This document shows positions 26,434-35,224 of a stretch of DNA of 43,698 bases, in pieces. Within the stretch, counting starts at the first letter, position 1, and each line of letters begins with the position of its first letter. The notes beneath the pieces were generated by a model that was not told the origin of the DNA, searched no databases, and was given only the letters and a program-made list of their open reading frames with translations. This stretch comes from Methylobacterium gregans (GTDB taxonomy: Bacteria > Pseudomonadota > Alphaproteobacteria > Rhizobiales > Beijerinckiaceae). Location of the stretch: the NCBI RefSeq assembly GCF_022179245.1, contig NZ_BPQM01000130.1, forward strand, positions 1-43,698, given 5' to 3'. The translations under genes and the position numbers were made by a program.

Positions 26434-26862
26434 TCAGGCGGGGACCGGTTCGAGTTCCGCTAGGCGGCGCCGGAGCTTGCGCTCCTCCTCCCAGCGGGTG
26501 GTGTCGTCGCGGATCACCGCGACGATGCCGATCACCTCACCGTCGGCCGCCTTCATCAGGCCGACCGTGAAGGCGATGGACAGCGGACGGCCGTCCTTGT
26601 GCAGGGCCGGCACGCGCAGCACCTCGCTGCCGTAGCGGGTCACGCCCGTCCGCATGGTCTCCGCGTAGCCGGTCCAGTGCCGGCGGCGGTGGCGCTCCGG
26701 GGTGATCAGGTCGAGGGTCTGCCCGAGCGCCTCGGCCTCGGAGAAGCCGAAGATCCGCTCCGCGGCCGGGCTCCAGACCGTGATGACGCCCTCCGGATCG
26801 GAAACGACGACCGCGTCACCGGAAGCCGCCACGACCTGTGCGTAATCGACGTCGCGGCTCAT
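26434..26862 (-). CDS. Single PAS-domain protein
   Basis: The 142-aa protein starts MSRDVDYAQVVAASGDAVVV with GGAGG upstream. One PAS domain fills it (VVSDPEGVITVWSPAAERIFG, EALGQTLDLITPERHRRRHW, PLSIAFTVGLMKAADGEVIG, IVAVIRDDTTRWEEERKL), ending in a short charged helix. No output domain is attached. The FGFSEAEALG and ITPERHR stretches resemble PAS proteins that bind heme or flavin, but no ligand residue is certain. It probably modulates another regulator by protein contact. It is transcribed in the same direction as frc, upstream of it. Confidence 0.82.
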   Translation of the reverse strand: MSRDVDYAQVVAASGDAVVVSDPEGVITVWSPAAERIFGFSEAEALGQTLDLITPERHRRRHWTGYAETMRTGVTRYGSEVLRVPALHKDGRPLSIAFTVGLMKAADGEVIGIVAVIRDDTTRWEEERKLRRRLAELEPVPA

Positions 26863-27269
26863 CCTGCCTCCGCTGTCGCGTGCTTGCCGTCGTGTGGGGC
26901 GGGCGCTTGCTCGCGTCCGGCCGGATCTATGCGTGTGGGCCGCTACGGAGGCGCTAGCCGGGATCGTCGCTGGTGTGACGGTCCATGCCACGCTTCTCTG
27001 AGATGCGGGCCGCTTTCGGATCGGTGCAGGGCCGGTGTATCGCCCCAACCGATTGGAATGTGGTATGCCAGAATGGTCCGGGTGGTCAAGGCAGCTTCGA
27101 CGGAGCTGATGTAAGACTTGCAGGGTTTTGTAATCGAGCCGCTGACGGCTCCGGTTACTTCGCGAGAGCTTGTCGCAATGCACCATGCACGCGGCCGCCT
27201 CGCGCCACCTTGCGGTGGTCGGCGCGTTGGTGGACTGTATCCCACAACATGGGCTGACGGGAAGCTGCG
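26863..27269. other. Divergent intergenic region between PAS and OsmC genes
   Basis: These 407 bases separate the minus-strand PAS gene from the plus-strand OsmC gene. No gene, strong hairpin or clear promoter boxes were found. The stretch at about 27030-27180 is A+T-richer and is where promoters are most likely. Confidence 0.35.
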
Positions 27270-27743
27270 ATGGAAGAAGGACCGGGCATCATCCTTCGTC
27301 AGGTCTCCGCCTACCGGTTCGAGCTCGATTTCGGGGGCGCGCTCCCGGCTCTGACGGTAGACGAGGCGGAGCCGATCGGTCGCGGTGCCGGGCCCTGCCC
27401 GGAGCAATTGCTCGTCGCGGGCGTCGCGAACTGCCTCTCGGCAAGCCTCGTCTTCGCGCTGGGCAAGTTCCGCCAGGAGGCCCAAGGACTTGAGACGCGG
27501 GCCCGCTGCCGGATCGCGCGCAACGCAGAGGGCCGCCTGCGGATCGTCGGCATCGACGTCGCGATCACGCTCGGGGCCGAGGCGCGCGCGCTCGACCGGA
27601 TCGACCGGGTGCTCGAACAATTCGAGCGCTTCTGCACCGTCTCGGAGAGCGTGAAGGCCGGCATCCCGGTCGCCGTCTCGGTCAGCGACAGCGGTGGAAC
27701 ACGCCTGCACGCGACGGGCTTCGGTGAAGACGCGACGGAGTGA
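27270..27743 (+). CDS. OsmC/Ohr-family peroxiredoxin-like protein
   Basis: The 157-aa protein has the two redox cysteines of the family, C55 in VAGVANCLSASL and C122 in FERFCTVSESVKAGIPV. The catalytic glutamate of the Ohr class is plausible at E45 (GPCPEQLLV). OsmC/Ohr proteins reduce organic hydroperoxides with lipoyl-linked electrons. Sequence style (NAEGRLRIVGIDVAI) suggests the broader OsmC-like subgroup, not Ohr. It is followed after 12 bases by the SnoaL-like gene, so the two form an operon. Confidence 0.85.
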   Translation: MEEGPGIILRQVSAYRFELDFGGALPALTVDEAEPIGRGAGPCPEQLLVAGVANCLSASLVFALGKFRQEAQGLETRARCRIARNAEGRLRIVGIDVAITLGAEARALDRIDRVLEQFERFCTVSESVKAGIPVAVSVSDSGGTRLHATGFGEDATE

Positions 27744-27755
27744 GGGAGACGCACC

Positions 27756-28121
27756 ATGCAGCAGGCAGGATCGGGCGCCGGGGCGCCGGAAGAGCTCGCG
27801 GCCTTGTTCAACCAGCGGGCCAACGCGGGCGACGTCGAGGGGCTGGTGGCGCTCTACGAGCCCGATGCGGTGCTCGCGGCCGGCGACGTCGTGGCGACCG
27901 GCCACGCCGAGATCCGGCGCTTCTACACGGACCTGCTGGCGCGCCGCTCCGAGTTTCCGGCCGCCACGGTGCTGCCGCCGGTCCGCAAGGGGGACCTCGC
28001 GCTGACCTTCGCCACCCTGCCGAACGGCGCCCTCTCGGTCGAGGTCGCCCGATGCGGGCCGGAGGGGCGCTGGCTCTGGGTGATTGATCAGCTCAAGGTA
28101 CGCCTGCCGAAGCCCGCCTGA
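27756..28121 (+). CDS. SnoaL-like/DUF4440 domain protein
   Basis: The 121-aa protein begins MQQAGSGAGAPEELAALFNQ and fits the NTF2-like fold: FNQRANAGDVEGLVALYEPDA, GHAEIRRFYTDLLARR, then beta strands to WLWVIDQLKV. GGGAGA precedes the ATG. Proteins of this type are small stress-linked enzymes or ligand binders; no catalytic residue can be assigned. It is coupled to the OsmC gene. Confidence 0.8.
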   Translation: MQQAGSGAGAPEELAALFNQRANAGDVEGLVALYEPDAVLAAGDVVATGHAEIRRFYTDLLARRSEFPAATVLPPVRKGDLALTFATLPNGALSVEVARCGPEGRWLWVIDQLKVRLPKPA

Positions 28122-28145
28122 CCGAGACTCCCCTCAGGGCTCACC

Positions 28146-28181
28146 CCGGACCCGCCGAAGGTCACGACCTTTGGGATCCGG
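28146..28181. terminator. Hairpin between convergent genes
   Basis: AAGGTC-AC-GACCTT (28158-28171) is extended by flanking imperfect pairing (CCGGACCC with GGGATCCGG). It sits between the ends of the SnoaL-like gene and the alpha/beta hydrolase gene and probably ends both transcripts. Confidence 0.5.
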
Positions 28182-28208
28182 GATCACGCGCGCCCGTGCC
28201 GGCCAGCC

Positions 28209-29036
28209 TCAGCCGCGCGGCAGGGTGAGCAGCCAATCCCGCAACGGGAGCACGGCGTCCTGCCAGCGCGGCTCGAGCATCAGCGCGTGGGCGAGGCGCG
28301 GCACGATGTGGGGGCGGCAGCCGTAATAGGCGCCTGTGCGCCAGACCTCGTCGGCCGGGATGAAACGGTCGTCCGCCCCGCCCAGCACGAAACTGCGGGG
28401 CGCCTGCCAGGCCAGGGGCGCGAAGGGCGGCCAGCCCTGCAACTCGGGGCCGACCAGCCGCGATTCCTCGCCGACCCGGGCCACGAAGCGGCGGAAACTT
28501 GACTTGTCCACGTCGTCCGAGAACAGGCCGGCGCGCAGGATCGCCGGATCGGCGGCCCGCGCCCCGTGCAGGCTCATCGCCAGCACCGCGCGGAACAGGG
28601 CGGGGGTCGACAGGCCCATGCGCAGGGCCGAGAGCGCGAGACCCCAGGGCGGCACGGAGGCCAGGAGCGCCATGCCGAGCGGCCGGCCGCCGGTCCGGAT
28701 CCAGTTCTGGACGACCGCGCCGCCGAGGGAGTGGCCGACCACCACGAGCGGCCCGCCGAGGCTGCGGGCGACCTGGTCGAGGTCGGCCGTGTAGTCGGCG
28801 AGCCGCCACTCGGCGATGCCGTCTTGGCCCCAACTCGCGCCATGCCCCCGCAGGCTGAGGGCACAGGCCTCGAACCCGGCCTCGGCGAACCAGGGCAGCA
28901 CGTGCTCGTCCCAGATCCAGGCGCCGACGGAGATGCCGTGCACGAACAGCAGCCGGGGCCGGCCGCGGTCTCGGACCGGCATCCGGCGGATGATCTCAAG
29001 GGGACAGGCCGGGTCCCCCACGCGCGCCGCGCTCAT
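28209..29036 (-). CDS. Alpha/beta-hydrolase at the end of the malonate decarboxylase operon
   Basis: The 275-aa hydrolase has FVHGISVGAWIWDEHVLPWF at the oxyanion region, the nucleophile elbow VVGHSLGGAVV, an acidic residue in LGGADDRFIPADE and a C-terminal histidine in PRLAHALML. It starts 36 bases after mdcH ends and is on the same strand, so it is likely part of the operon. Esterase, thioesterase or lactonase activity is possible. One idea is hydrolysis of malonyl esters or of mis-acylated thioesters, but nothing in the sequence decides this. Confidence 0.82.
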   Translation of the reverse strand: MSAARVGDPACPLEIIRRMPVRDRGRPRLLFVHGISVGAWIWDEHVLPWFAEAGFEACALSLRGHGASWGQDGIAEWRLADYTADLDQVARSLGGPLVVVGHSLGGAVVQNWIRTGGRPLGMALLASVPPWGLALSALRMGLSTPALFRAVLAMSLHGARAADPAILRAGLFSDDVDKSSFRRFVARVGEESRLVGPELQGWPPFAPLAWQAPRSFVLGGADDRFIPADEVWRTGAYYGCRPHIVPRLAHALMLEPRWQDAVLPLRDWLLTLPRG

Positions 29037-29072
29037 CGCCGGACATGCCCCCGCGCTCGCGTCCGGCGGGCT

Positions 29073-30008
29073 TCAAGCATGCTGCGACGCGGCGATCCAG
29101 TCCCGCACCCCGTCGGCCGAGCGGAAATCGGCGAGCGCGTGCACGCGCGCCTCCGGCAGGGCGTCGCGGGCCATCGTGGCGAGCGCGTGGCCCGGGCCGA
29201 GTTCCAGGACGGCGTCGGCGCCGAACTCGCGGGCGGCGGTGAGGCAGGCGGCCCAGTCGATCGTCTCGGAGATCTGGCGGGCAAGCTTGTCGAGACCGGT
29301 CTGGGCCGCGAACACCGCGGCGCCGTCGAGGCCGGCGACGAGGCGCGGCGCGCCGGGTGCGGGACGAAGCGGCACCTCCGAGGCGAGTTGCTCGGCGAAC
29401 CGCGCGCTCGCTGCCGCAAGCAGCGGCGTGTGCGAGGGCGTGCGCACGTCGAGCAGGACCGCCCTCTGCGCACCGGCGGCCAGCGCCTCGACGCGCAGCG
29501 CTTCGAGGGCGTCGCGCGGGCCGCCGACCACGGCGCTGTCGGCGGCGTTGCGGATGGCGAGATGGCAGCCGTGGCGCCCGGCCATCGCCGCGACCCTGTC
29601 GAGGGCGATGCCCCGGATGCCGGCGAGCCCGAATCCCGCTCCCGAGGCCGCATCCATCGCGTCGGCGCGGGCGGCGGCGAGCCGCAGCACCGCCTCGGGG
29701 GTGAGGCGGCCCGCGGGAGCCCAGGCGGCGAGGTCGCCGATGCTGTAGCCGGCCACGATCGTGCGGGCGGGCAGGACCGGGGCGATCAACCGCCAGCCGG
29801 CGAGCGCTGCGACGCAGCACAGGATCTGCCCGGTCCGGTTCCCGTGCAGGTCCGCGCCCGGTTGCCGGACGAGGTCCCGCGGATCGACCCCGCCGAGAAG
29901 CGGGCGCGCGCCCTCGAAGACCGCGCGGGCCTCCGGGGCATCGGCGGTGAGGGCGAACATCTCCGGGTTCTGGCCGCCCTGGCCGGAGAGCAGGAGCGCG
30001 AGCGTCAC
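29073..30008 (-). CDS. mdcH: Malonate decarboxylase malonyl-CoA:ACP transacylase subunit
   Basis: The 311-aa malonyl transferase of the FabD fold loads malonyl groups to start the catalytic cycle on the ACP. It has LLSGQGGQNPEMF at the N-terminus, the nucleophile elbow GYSIGDLAAW, and the catalytic histidine in RTPSHTPLL. The GTG start overlaps the mdcB stop by four bases. MdcH-type motifs (LHGNRTGQILCCVAALAGW) separate it from housekeeping FabD. Length is normal. Confidence 0.92.
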   Translation of the reverse strand: MTLALLLSGQGGQNPEMFALTADAPEARAVFEGARPLLGGVDPRDLVRQPGADLHGNRTGQILCCVAALAGWRLIAPVLPARTIVAGYSIGDLAAWAPAGRLTPEAVLRLAAARADAMDAASGAGFGLAGIRGIALDRVAAMAGRHGCHLAIRNAADSAVVGGPRDALEALRVEALAAGAQRAVLLDVRTPSHTPLLAAASARFAEQLASEVPLRPAPGAPRLVAGLDGAAVFAAQTGLDKLARQISETIDWAACLTAAREFGADAVLELGPGHALATMARDALPEARVHALADFRSADGVRDWIAASQHA

Positions 30009-30967
30009 GCAGCCGCCTCGATCGCGTCCACGAACAGCGTCATGGCGAGGAGATCGGCCGCGCCGCCGGGACTGAGGCGGCGGGCGACGAAGGCGTGGTG
30101 CAGCGCCTCCGCCCGCGCGAACCAATCGGCGCGCGCGAGGCCGCCCTCCCGATCGAAGCGGGCGGCGGCCTCGCGCGCGAAGTGGTAGCCCGCCGCGCCG
30201 CCCCGGTGCAGCAGGTTGGTGTCCTCCAGCGCGGCGACCAGTGCGAGGCAGCAGCCGACCCGAGCGGCGTTGCCGTCGCCGGGACGAAGGGCGCGCGCGC
30301 GCCGCAGCGCCGGCAGGCCGATCCGGTAGAGGGTCGGGAAGCCCGCGGCCGCCTCGGCCGGGGCGCCGCCGACCCCGTGGCGTCGCCGCGCGCGGGCGCC
30401 CGGCGCGTGCAGGAGTTCCGGTCCGTCGAGGATTCCAGCCGCGTGGCGGCCGCGGACATGGGCGCCGAGCGCCCCCGCGGACAACGGTCGCGCGTCCGGC
30501 CCCAACGCCCCCGCGGCGGAGACGAGAAGCCCCAGGCCGAAGATAGCCCCGCGATGGGTGTTCACGCCCCCCGTCGCCGCCCGCATCGCGGCTTCGGCCT
30601 CAAGGCCGATCCGGCGCAGGGCCGGCATGGCGAGGCCTGCCGCCCCGGCGCGGGCAAGGGCGGCGAAGTGGGGTTCGAGGGTGTCCGCGCTCGCCGCGAA
30701 GGTCTCCGCATCCATGTCGGCGTGGCTGCCGCTGTCGACCCGGCTGACGAGGCCGGGCTTGGGATATGTGTCGAGTTCGAGCCGGAGCGCCGCGACGGCC
30801 AGCGCGGCGAGCCGCGCGCAGGACGCGCCGCTGACCTCCCGCCCCGACATCTCCGAGTCGGGCAAGCCCGCCTCGGAGGAGGGGAGGGGGCCTGGCGGGA
30901 CGGCGGGTGAGGGGAGGGCGCCGGTGCGGGACAGCGCCGCGTCCCGCGGGAAGGCCGCGCCCGTCAT
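30005..30967 (-). CDS. mdcB: Triphosphoribosyl-dephospho-CoA synthase MdcB
   Basis: The ~320-aa enzyme makes the prosthetic-group precursor from ATP and dephospho-CoA. Family motifs are LDTYPKPGLVSRVDSGSHAD, TGGVNTHRGAIFGLG, DTNLLHRGG and ADLLAMTLFV. Its ATG overlaps the mdcG stop by four bases. The first ~45 residues are a Pro/Ser-rich extension not normally seen in the family (GALPSPAVPPGPLPSSEAG), so translation may begin at a later Met (MSGREVSG). Confidence 0.92.
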   Translation of the reverse strand: MTGAAFPRDAALSRTGALPSPAVPPGPLPSSEAGLPDSEMSGREVSGASCARLAALAVAALRLELDTYPKPGLVSRVDSGSHADMDAETFAASADTLEPHFAALARAGAAGLAMPALRRIGLEAEAAMRAATGGVNTHRGAIFGLGLLVSAAGALGPDARPLSAGALGAHVRGRHAAGILDGPELLHAPGARARRRHGVGGAPAEAAAGFPTLYRIGLPALRRARALRPGDGNAARVGCCLALVAALEDTNLLHRGGAAGYHFAREAAARFDREGGLARADWFARAEALHHAFVARRLSPGGAADLLAMTLFVDAIEAAA

Positions 30968-31614
30968 GCCGCCACCTGCGCGCGCAGTCCCGCCGCGTCG
31001 CGCATCTCCAGGCGGTCGCGATGCTTCGCGAGCACCGCGCCGCCCGCCTCGTGCAGCTCCCGCCAGTGGATCCCGGCCCCGTCCGGCAGGATCACTTCCC
31101 CGTCGATCCGCATCGGCGCGGCCGCCGCGATCTGTGCGAGACTGGCGAGGAAGCCCGGCGGCACCTCCGTGACCGGCCAGAGCAGGTCGAGGTCCGAGGT
31201 CGGGGCGAGATAGGCGAGCCCTGTCAGCGCCTGCCAGAGCAGCGCCCCGAACGGGCGCGGCACGAGGCCGTTCGCCGTGCCGAGCGCGAGGAGCGCCTCG
31301 ATCGTCGGCTGCCACGCCTCCGGCGCGCTCCCGCGCGCCTGCGCCAGGGTCGGCGCGGGCAGCGGCGCGAGCGTAGGGAAGGGCAGGGCGAGGCCGATGC
31401 GGCGCTTGCCCGCCGCCGGTGGCAGGGGCAACCCGAGGGGCACCAGCGACCTGTCCTCGCCCGGCCCGTAGCGGCGGACGATCAGCGGCCGGCCGCGGAC
31501 GGCCCAGTCGGCCACGTCCGGGGCGCCGTCGAGGTCGGGCCGCCCCCGCAGCAGATGCGCGAAGGCGCTCGCCTCGACCCGGACGAGGTCGTGGCGCCGG
31601 AAGCCGTCAGCCAC
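30964..31614 (-). CDS. mdcG: Phosphoribosyl-dephospho-CoA transferase (holo-ACP synthase) MdcG
   Basis: The ~216-aa enzyme attaches the triphosphoribosyl-dephospho-CoA group to MdcC. It has RHDLVRVEASAF near the start, WAVRGRPLIVRRYGP, and the paired acidic motif YLAPTSDLDLLWPV of nucleotidyltransferase folds. GTG at 31614 is the likely start, with an eight-base overlap with mdcE. The family usually has about 200-220 residues, which fits. Confidence 0.9.
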   Translation of the reverse strand: MADGFRRHDLVRVEASAFAHLLRGRPDLDGAPDVADWAVRGRPLIVRRYGPGEDRSLVPLGLPLPPAAGKRRIGLALPFPTLAPLPAPTLAQARGSAPEAWQPTIEALLALGTANGLVPRPFGALLWQALTGLAYLAPTSDLDLLWPVTEVPPGFLASLAQIAAAAPMRIDGEVILPDGAGIHWRELHEAGGAVLAKHRDRLEMRDAAGLRAQVAA

Positions 31615-32323
31615 GCCGCGCCTCGGCCGCGACCTGCGCGGCGACGGCCTGCGCCACCGGCCGCCCGCCGCGCGCGGCGCCGAGGCGGTCGCGGACATCC
31701 TCGGTCGTCAGGTCGGCGATCAGGTCGCGGATCTGCCCGTCGAGCGGACGGGCGGGATCGAGCACCGCGTGCACCGCGCCCGTCGCCACCATGTTGTCGA
31801 GGCCCGGCGCGAAGACCGGGGTCGACTTCGCCATCTCCTGCAGGGTCTCCAGCGGCAGCTTGGTGACGCGCGCGACCGAGGGCAGGTCCATCACGCTCGG
31901 GTTGGCGCCGGGCAGCGCCGCCAGGACCCGCGTCGCCAGCGCCGTGGCGATGAAGGCGCCCGCCGCCGAATGGCCGTAGAGCAGCCCGACCGTCGGGTGG
32001 CCGGACCTGTCGGCGAGCAGCAGCGCCTTGGCGAGGTGGGCGAGGCACTCGTTGAGCCCGAGCAACTCGTCCCGCCGGCTCATGCGCTGGCTGTCGGAAT
32101 CGACCAGCACGAGGATCGGGCCCTTTGTGCCCGCCCGAACCGCGTCGAGCACGCTGCGCGACAGCGTGAGCGCACCCTCGATGCCGAGTGGCGTGTCCCC
32201 GTCGATGCCGATCACCGTGGCCTCGGTCCCGCCGAAGGGGGCGCGTCCCGTGACGAGGCCGTCCGCGACCCGGACATCGTGGCCTCCCGGAAAGAGGGCG
32301 GCGAGGATCTCAGCGAGCGTCAT
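31607..32323 (-). CDS. mdcE: Malonate decarboxylase gamma subunit
   Basis: The 238-aa crotonase-like subunit pairs with MdcD to decarboxylate malonyl-S-ACP to acetyl-S-ACP. Features include PILVLVDSDSQRMSRRDELL and LLYGHSAAGAFIATALA, which form the active-site shell. It overlaps mdcD by 14 bases. No truncation or unusual residue is seen. Confidence 0.93.
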   Translation of the reverse strand: MTLAEILAALFPGGHDVRVADGLVTGRAPFGGTEATVIGIDGDTPLGIEGALTLSRSVLDAVRAGTKGPILVLVDSDSQRMSRRDELLGLNECLAHLAKALLLADRSGHPTVGLLYGHSAAGAFIATALATRVLAALPGANPSVMDLPSVARVTKLPLETLQEMAKSTPVFAPGLDNMVATGAVHAVLDPARPLDGQIRDLIADLTTEDVRDRLGAARGGRPVAQAVAAQVAAEARRG

Positions 32324-33239
32324 GGTGCGCCTCCTCCACCCGCGCGACCGTCTCGTCGAAGGCCGCCGTGGTCATGGCCGGCACCGCGTCCGGATCGTTG
32401 ACGCCGAGGCGCGCCCAGATCTCGGTGGCGTCCCGGCAATCCCCGAAGCGCGCGATCCGGGCTTCCAGCCGCGCCTGCTCGGCCTCCAGCGTCGCGAGGT
32501 CGAAGGCGGGCGCGCGGCCGATCAGGTCGAGGGCGGCGGCCCGGAAGGCCGCCACCGTGTCGGCCGCGAAGGCGTCGGCGCCGCCGATGAGCCGGCGGTG
32601 CTTGCCGCCCATGGTGCGCCAGACCAGCGCCCGGTCGCGGGAATCGAATTCTTCGGCGCCCCGGTTGGTCTCGATCACCTCCGGGCCCGAGACCGAGATG
32701 CGCCCACCCTCGGAGACGGCGAGCCGCGAGCAGGTGCCGGCGATGAGCCCGCCGCCGCCGTAACAGCCCGCCCGGCCACCGATCAGGCCGATCACCGGCA
32801 CGCCCGCCGAACGTACCTCCGCGATCGCCCGCATCGCCTCGGCGATCGCGGTCTCGCCCGCGTTGGCCTCCTGCAGGCGGACGCCGCCCGTATCGAACAG
32901 GATCAGCACGGCGGCGGGCCGCACGTCGAGCGCGGCGCGCAGCAGCCCGATCAGCTTGGCGCCGTGCACCTCGCCGAAGGCGCCGCCCATGAAGCGGCCC
33001 TCCTGGGCGGCGACGAGGACGGGCCTCCCGTCGAGCCTCGCCCGCCCCACCACGATGCCGTCGTCGAAGGCGCGCGGCAGGTCGAAGAGCGGCAGGTGCG
33101 GGCTCATCCGCCGCTCGGTCGGGGGCAGGAACTCGGTGAACGTGCCCGGATCGGCGAGCGCGACGACGCGCTGTCGGGCGGTGGCCTCGTACCAGCTCAG
33201 CGCCTGCGGGTCGGTGCTCGCGGCCATCTGTGCAGCCAT
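32310..33239 (-). CDS. mdcD: Malonate decarboxylase beta subunit
   Basis: The 309-aa carboxyltransferase-like subunit has GRPVLVAAQEGRFMGGAFGE, ILFDTGGVRLQEANAGE and IGLIGGRAGCYGGGGLIAG, which build the oxyanion holes for decarboxylation. It is biotin-independent, since no biotin carrier or membrane pump genes are in the operon. It starts two bases after mdcC ends. Confidence 0.94.
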   Translation of the reverse strand: MAAQMAASTDPQALSWYEATARQRVVALADPGTFTEFLPPTERRMSPHLPLFDLPRAFDDGIVVGRARLDGRPVLVAAQEGRFMGGAFGEVHGAKLIGLLRAALDVRPAAVLILFDTGGVRLQEANAGETAIAEAMRAIAEVRSAGVPVIGLIGGRAGCYGGGGLIAGTCSRLAVSEGGRISVSGPEVIETNRGAEEFDSRDRALVWRTMGGKHRRLIGGADAFAADTVAAFRAAALDLIGRAPAFDLATLEAEQARLEARIARFGDCRDATEIWARLGVNDPDAVPAMTTAAFDETVARVEEAHHDAR

Positions 33240-33241
33240 GA

Positions 33242-33550
33242 TCAGGCCTCCATCAGCCGGGCGCCCTGGAGCAGGCGCAGGGACACGGTGTCGGGCCGCG
33301 CCCCGCCGTCGTTGATGCTGATGCGGATGCCGCCGGGCTGCGCGCGGGCGACGAAATCGGCCACCACCGCCTCCCAGACCGGGCCGTACCCGGCGATCGG
33401 CGTCTCGATCGCGACCTCGCAGGTGTCGGGTGGCAGCACCCGCTCCAGCAGGACCTCGAGATTGCCCGAGGCGACCACGCCCGTGATCGTGCTCGGCACC
33501 GTGCCGGCGAGCGGCTTTGCGGTGGTGTGGCGGAAGGTCAGGGATTCCAT
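33242..33550 (-). CDS. mdcC: Malonate decarboxylase acyl carrier protein
   Basis: The 102-aa ACP carries the 2'-(5''-triphosphoribosyl)-3'-dephospho-CoA arm on a serine, here probably S28 in GVVASGNLEVLLE. It is flanked by mdcA (7-base gap) and mdcD (2-base gap). Length and context are typical. Confidence 0.93.
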   Translation of the reverse strand: MESLTFRHTTAKPLAGTVPSTITGVVASGNLEVLLERVLPPDTCEVAIETPIAGYGPVWEAVVADFVARAQPGGIRISINDGGARPDTVSLRLLQGARLMEA

Positions 33551-33557
33551 GGCGGCC

Positions 33558-35204
33558 TCACCAATTCCGGAACTTCGCCGGCGGCTCGTAGAGACCGCCC
33601 GACCAGTGCACGAGGTCCTTGATCGACTTGGCGGCGAGCAGGGCCCGGTCGGCATCGAGCGGCTCGATGCCGAGGTCTTCCGGCCGGCGCACGATGCCGC
33701 GGGCGCGCAGATCCTCGACCTTGGCCCGATCGCGCCCGCGCCCGATCTCGGTGTAGCCCGCGACCCCGCGGATCGCCTGCTCGCGCTCGTCCGCGTCCCG
33801 GCAGAGGAGGAGGTTGGCGATGCCTTCCTCGGTGACGATGTGCGTGACGTCGTCGGCGTAGATCATCACGGGCGCCAGTTCGAGCCCGGTCTTCTTCGCC
33901 AGCTCCATCGCGTCCAGGCGCTCGACGAAGGTCGGCACCAGCTTGTCGCCGAAGGTCTCGACGAGCTGCACCACGAGCTTGCGCCCGCGCATCAGCATCG
34001 GGTCGCCCGTGATCTGCGCCTCCCGCCCCGCCTTCATCCAGGTGTCGGAAGGGTGGCGCCGCCCGTGCGGGTCCGATCCCATGTTGGGCGCGCCGCCGAA
34101 GCCCGCCACCCGGTTCTGCGTCACCGTCGAGGAATGGCCCGAGAGGTCGATCTGCAGCGTCGAGCCGATGAACAGGTCGCAGGCGTAGAGCCCGGCCGTC
34201 TGGCAGAAGGCGCGGTTCGAGCGGAGCGAGCCGTCCCGGCCCGTGAAGAAGATGTCCGGCCGCTCGCGGATGTAGCGGTCCATGCCGACTTCGGAACCGA
34301 AGCAGTGGACCTGTTGCACCCAGCCCGACTCGATCGCCGGGATCAGGGTCGGGTGCGGGTTGAGCGCCCAGTGCGTGGCGATCCGGCCCTTCAGCCCTAG
34401 CCGCTCGCCGTAGGTCGGCAGCAGGAGCTCGATCGCCGCGGTGCCGAAGCCGATGCCGTGGTTGAGCCGGCGGATGCCGTACTCCGCGTAGATGCCCTTG
34501 ATCGCCATCATGGCCATCAGCACCTGCGTCTCGGTCATCGCGGCCGGGTCGCGGGTGAAGAGCGGCTCGACGTAGAAGGGCTTATCCGCCGCGACCACGA
34601 AGTCGATCCGGTCGCCCGGGATGTCGACGCGGGGCACCTTGTCCACGATCGCGTTGACCTGCGCGATCACGACACCGTTCTTGAAGGCGGTCGCCTCCAC
34701 CACCGTCGGCGTGTCCTCGGTGTTCGGGCCCGTGTAGAGGTTGCCCTCCCGGTCGGCCGAGACGCCCGCGATCAGCGCCACGTTCGGCGTCAGGTCCACG
34801 AAGTAGCGGGCGAACAGCTCCAGGTAGGTGTGCACCGCCCCGAGCTCGATCTGCCCGCCGTAGAGCATCCGGGCGATGCGCCCGCCCTGCGGGCCGGAAT
34901 AGGAGTAGTCGAGGCGCCGCGCGATGCCCGTCTCGAACACGTCGAGGTGCTCGGGGAGCACGATCCCCGACTGAACCATGTGCAGGTCGTGGACCTTGCC
35001 CGGGTCGCAGGCCGCGAGCGCGCGAGCGAGGCAGTCGGCCTGCTTCTGGTTGTCACCCTCCAGGCAGACCCGGTCGCCGGGGCGCAGCACCGCCTCCAGC
35101 AGGTCGACGGCCCGCGTGGCCGGCACCACCTTGCCGTCCGCCTGGGCACGGCCTGCCGCGATGCGGTCGTCGCGGAGTCTCGCCTCGCTGCGCCAGTCGG
35201 TCAT
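33558..35204 (-). CDS. mdcA: Malonate decarboxylase alpha subunit (acetyl-S-ACP:malonate ACP transferase)
   Basis: The ~548-aa CoA-transferase-fold enzyme exchanges acetyl for malonyl on MdcC. Motifs include LRPGDRVCLEGDNQKQADCL, VALIAGVSADREGNLYTGPN, GIGFGTAAIELLLPTYGE and QVHCFGSEVGMDRYI. The ATG at 35204 (MTDWRSEARL) has a GGGCAGG upstream; one at 35228 is possible. It is the first gene of the operon and faces the GntR gene across 141 bases. Confidence 0.94.
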   Translation of the reverse strand: MTDWRSEARLRDDRIAAGRAQADGKVVPATRAVDLLEAVLRPGDRVCLEGDNQKQADCLARALAACDPGKVHDLHMVQSGIVLPEHLDVFETGIARRLDYSYSGPQGGRIARMLYGGQIELGAVHTYLELFARYFVDLTPNVALIAGVSADREGNLYTGPNTEDTPTVVEATAFKNGVVIAQVNAIVDKVPRVDIPGDRIDFVVAADKPFYVEPLFTRDPAAMTETQVLMAMMAIKGIYAEYGIRRLNHGIGFGTAAIELLLPTYGERLGLKGRIATHWALNPHPTLIPAIESGWVQQVHCFGSEVGMDRYIRERPDIFFTGRDGSLRSNRAFCQTAGLYACDLFIGSTLQIDLSGHSSTVTQNRVAGFGGAPNMGSDPHGRRHPSDTWMKAGREAQITGDPMLMRGRKLVVQLVETFGDKLVPTFVERLDAMELAKKTGLELAPVMIYADDVTHIVTEEGIANLLLCRDADEREQAIRGVAGYTEIGRGRDRAKVEDLRARGIVRRPEDLGIEPLDADRALLAAKSIKDLVHWSGGLYEPPAKFRNW

Positions 35205-35224
35205 CGCTGCCTGCCCTGCCTCTC

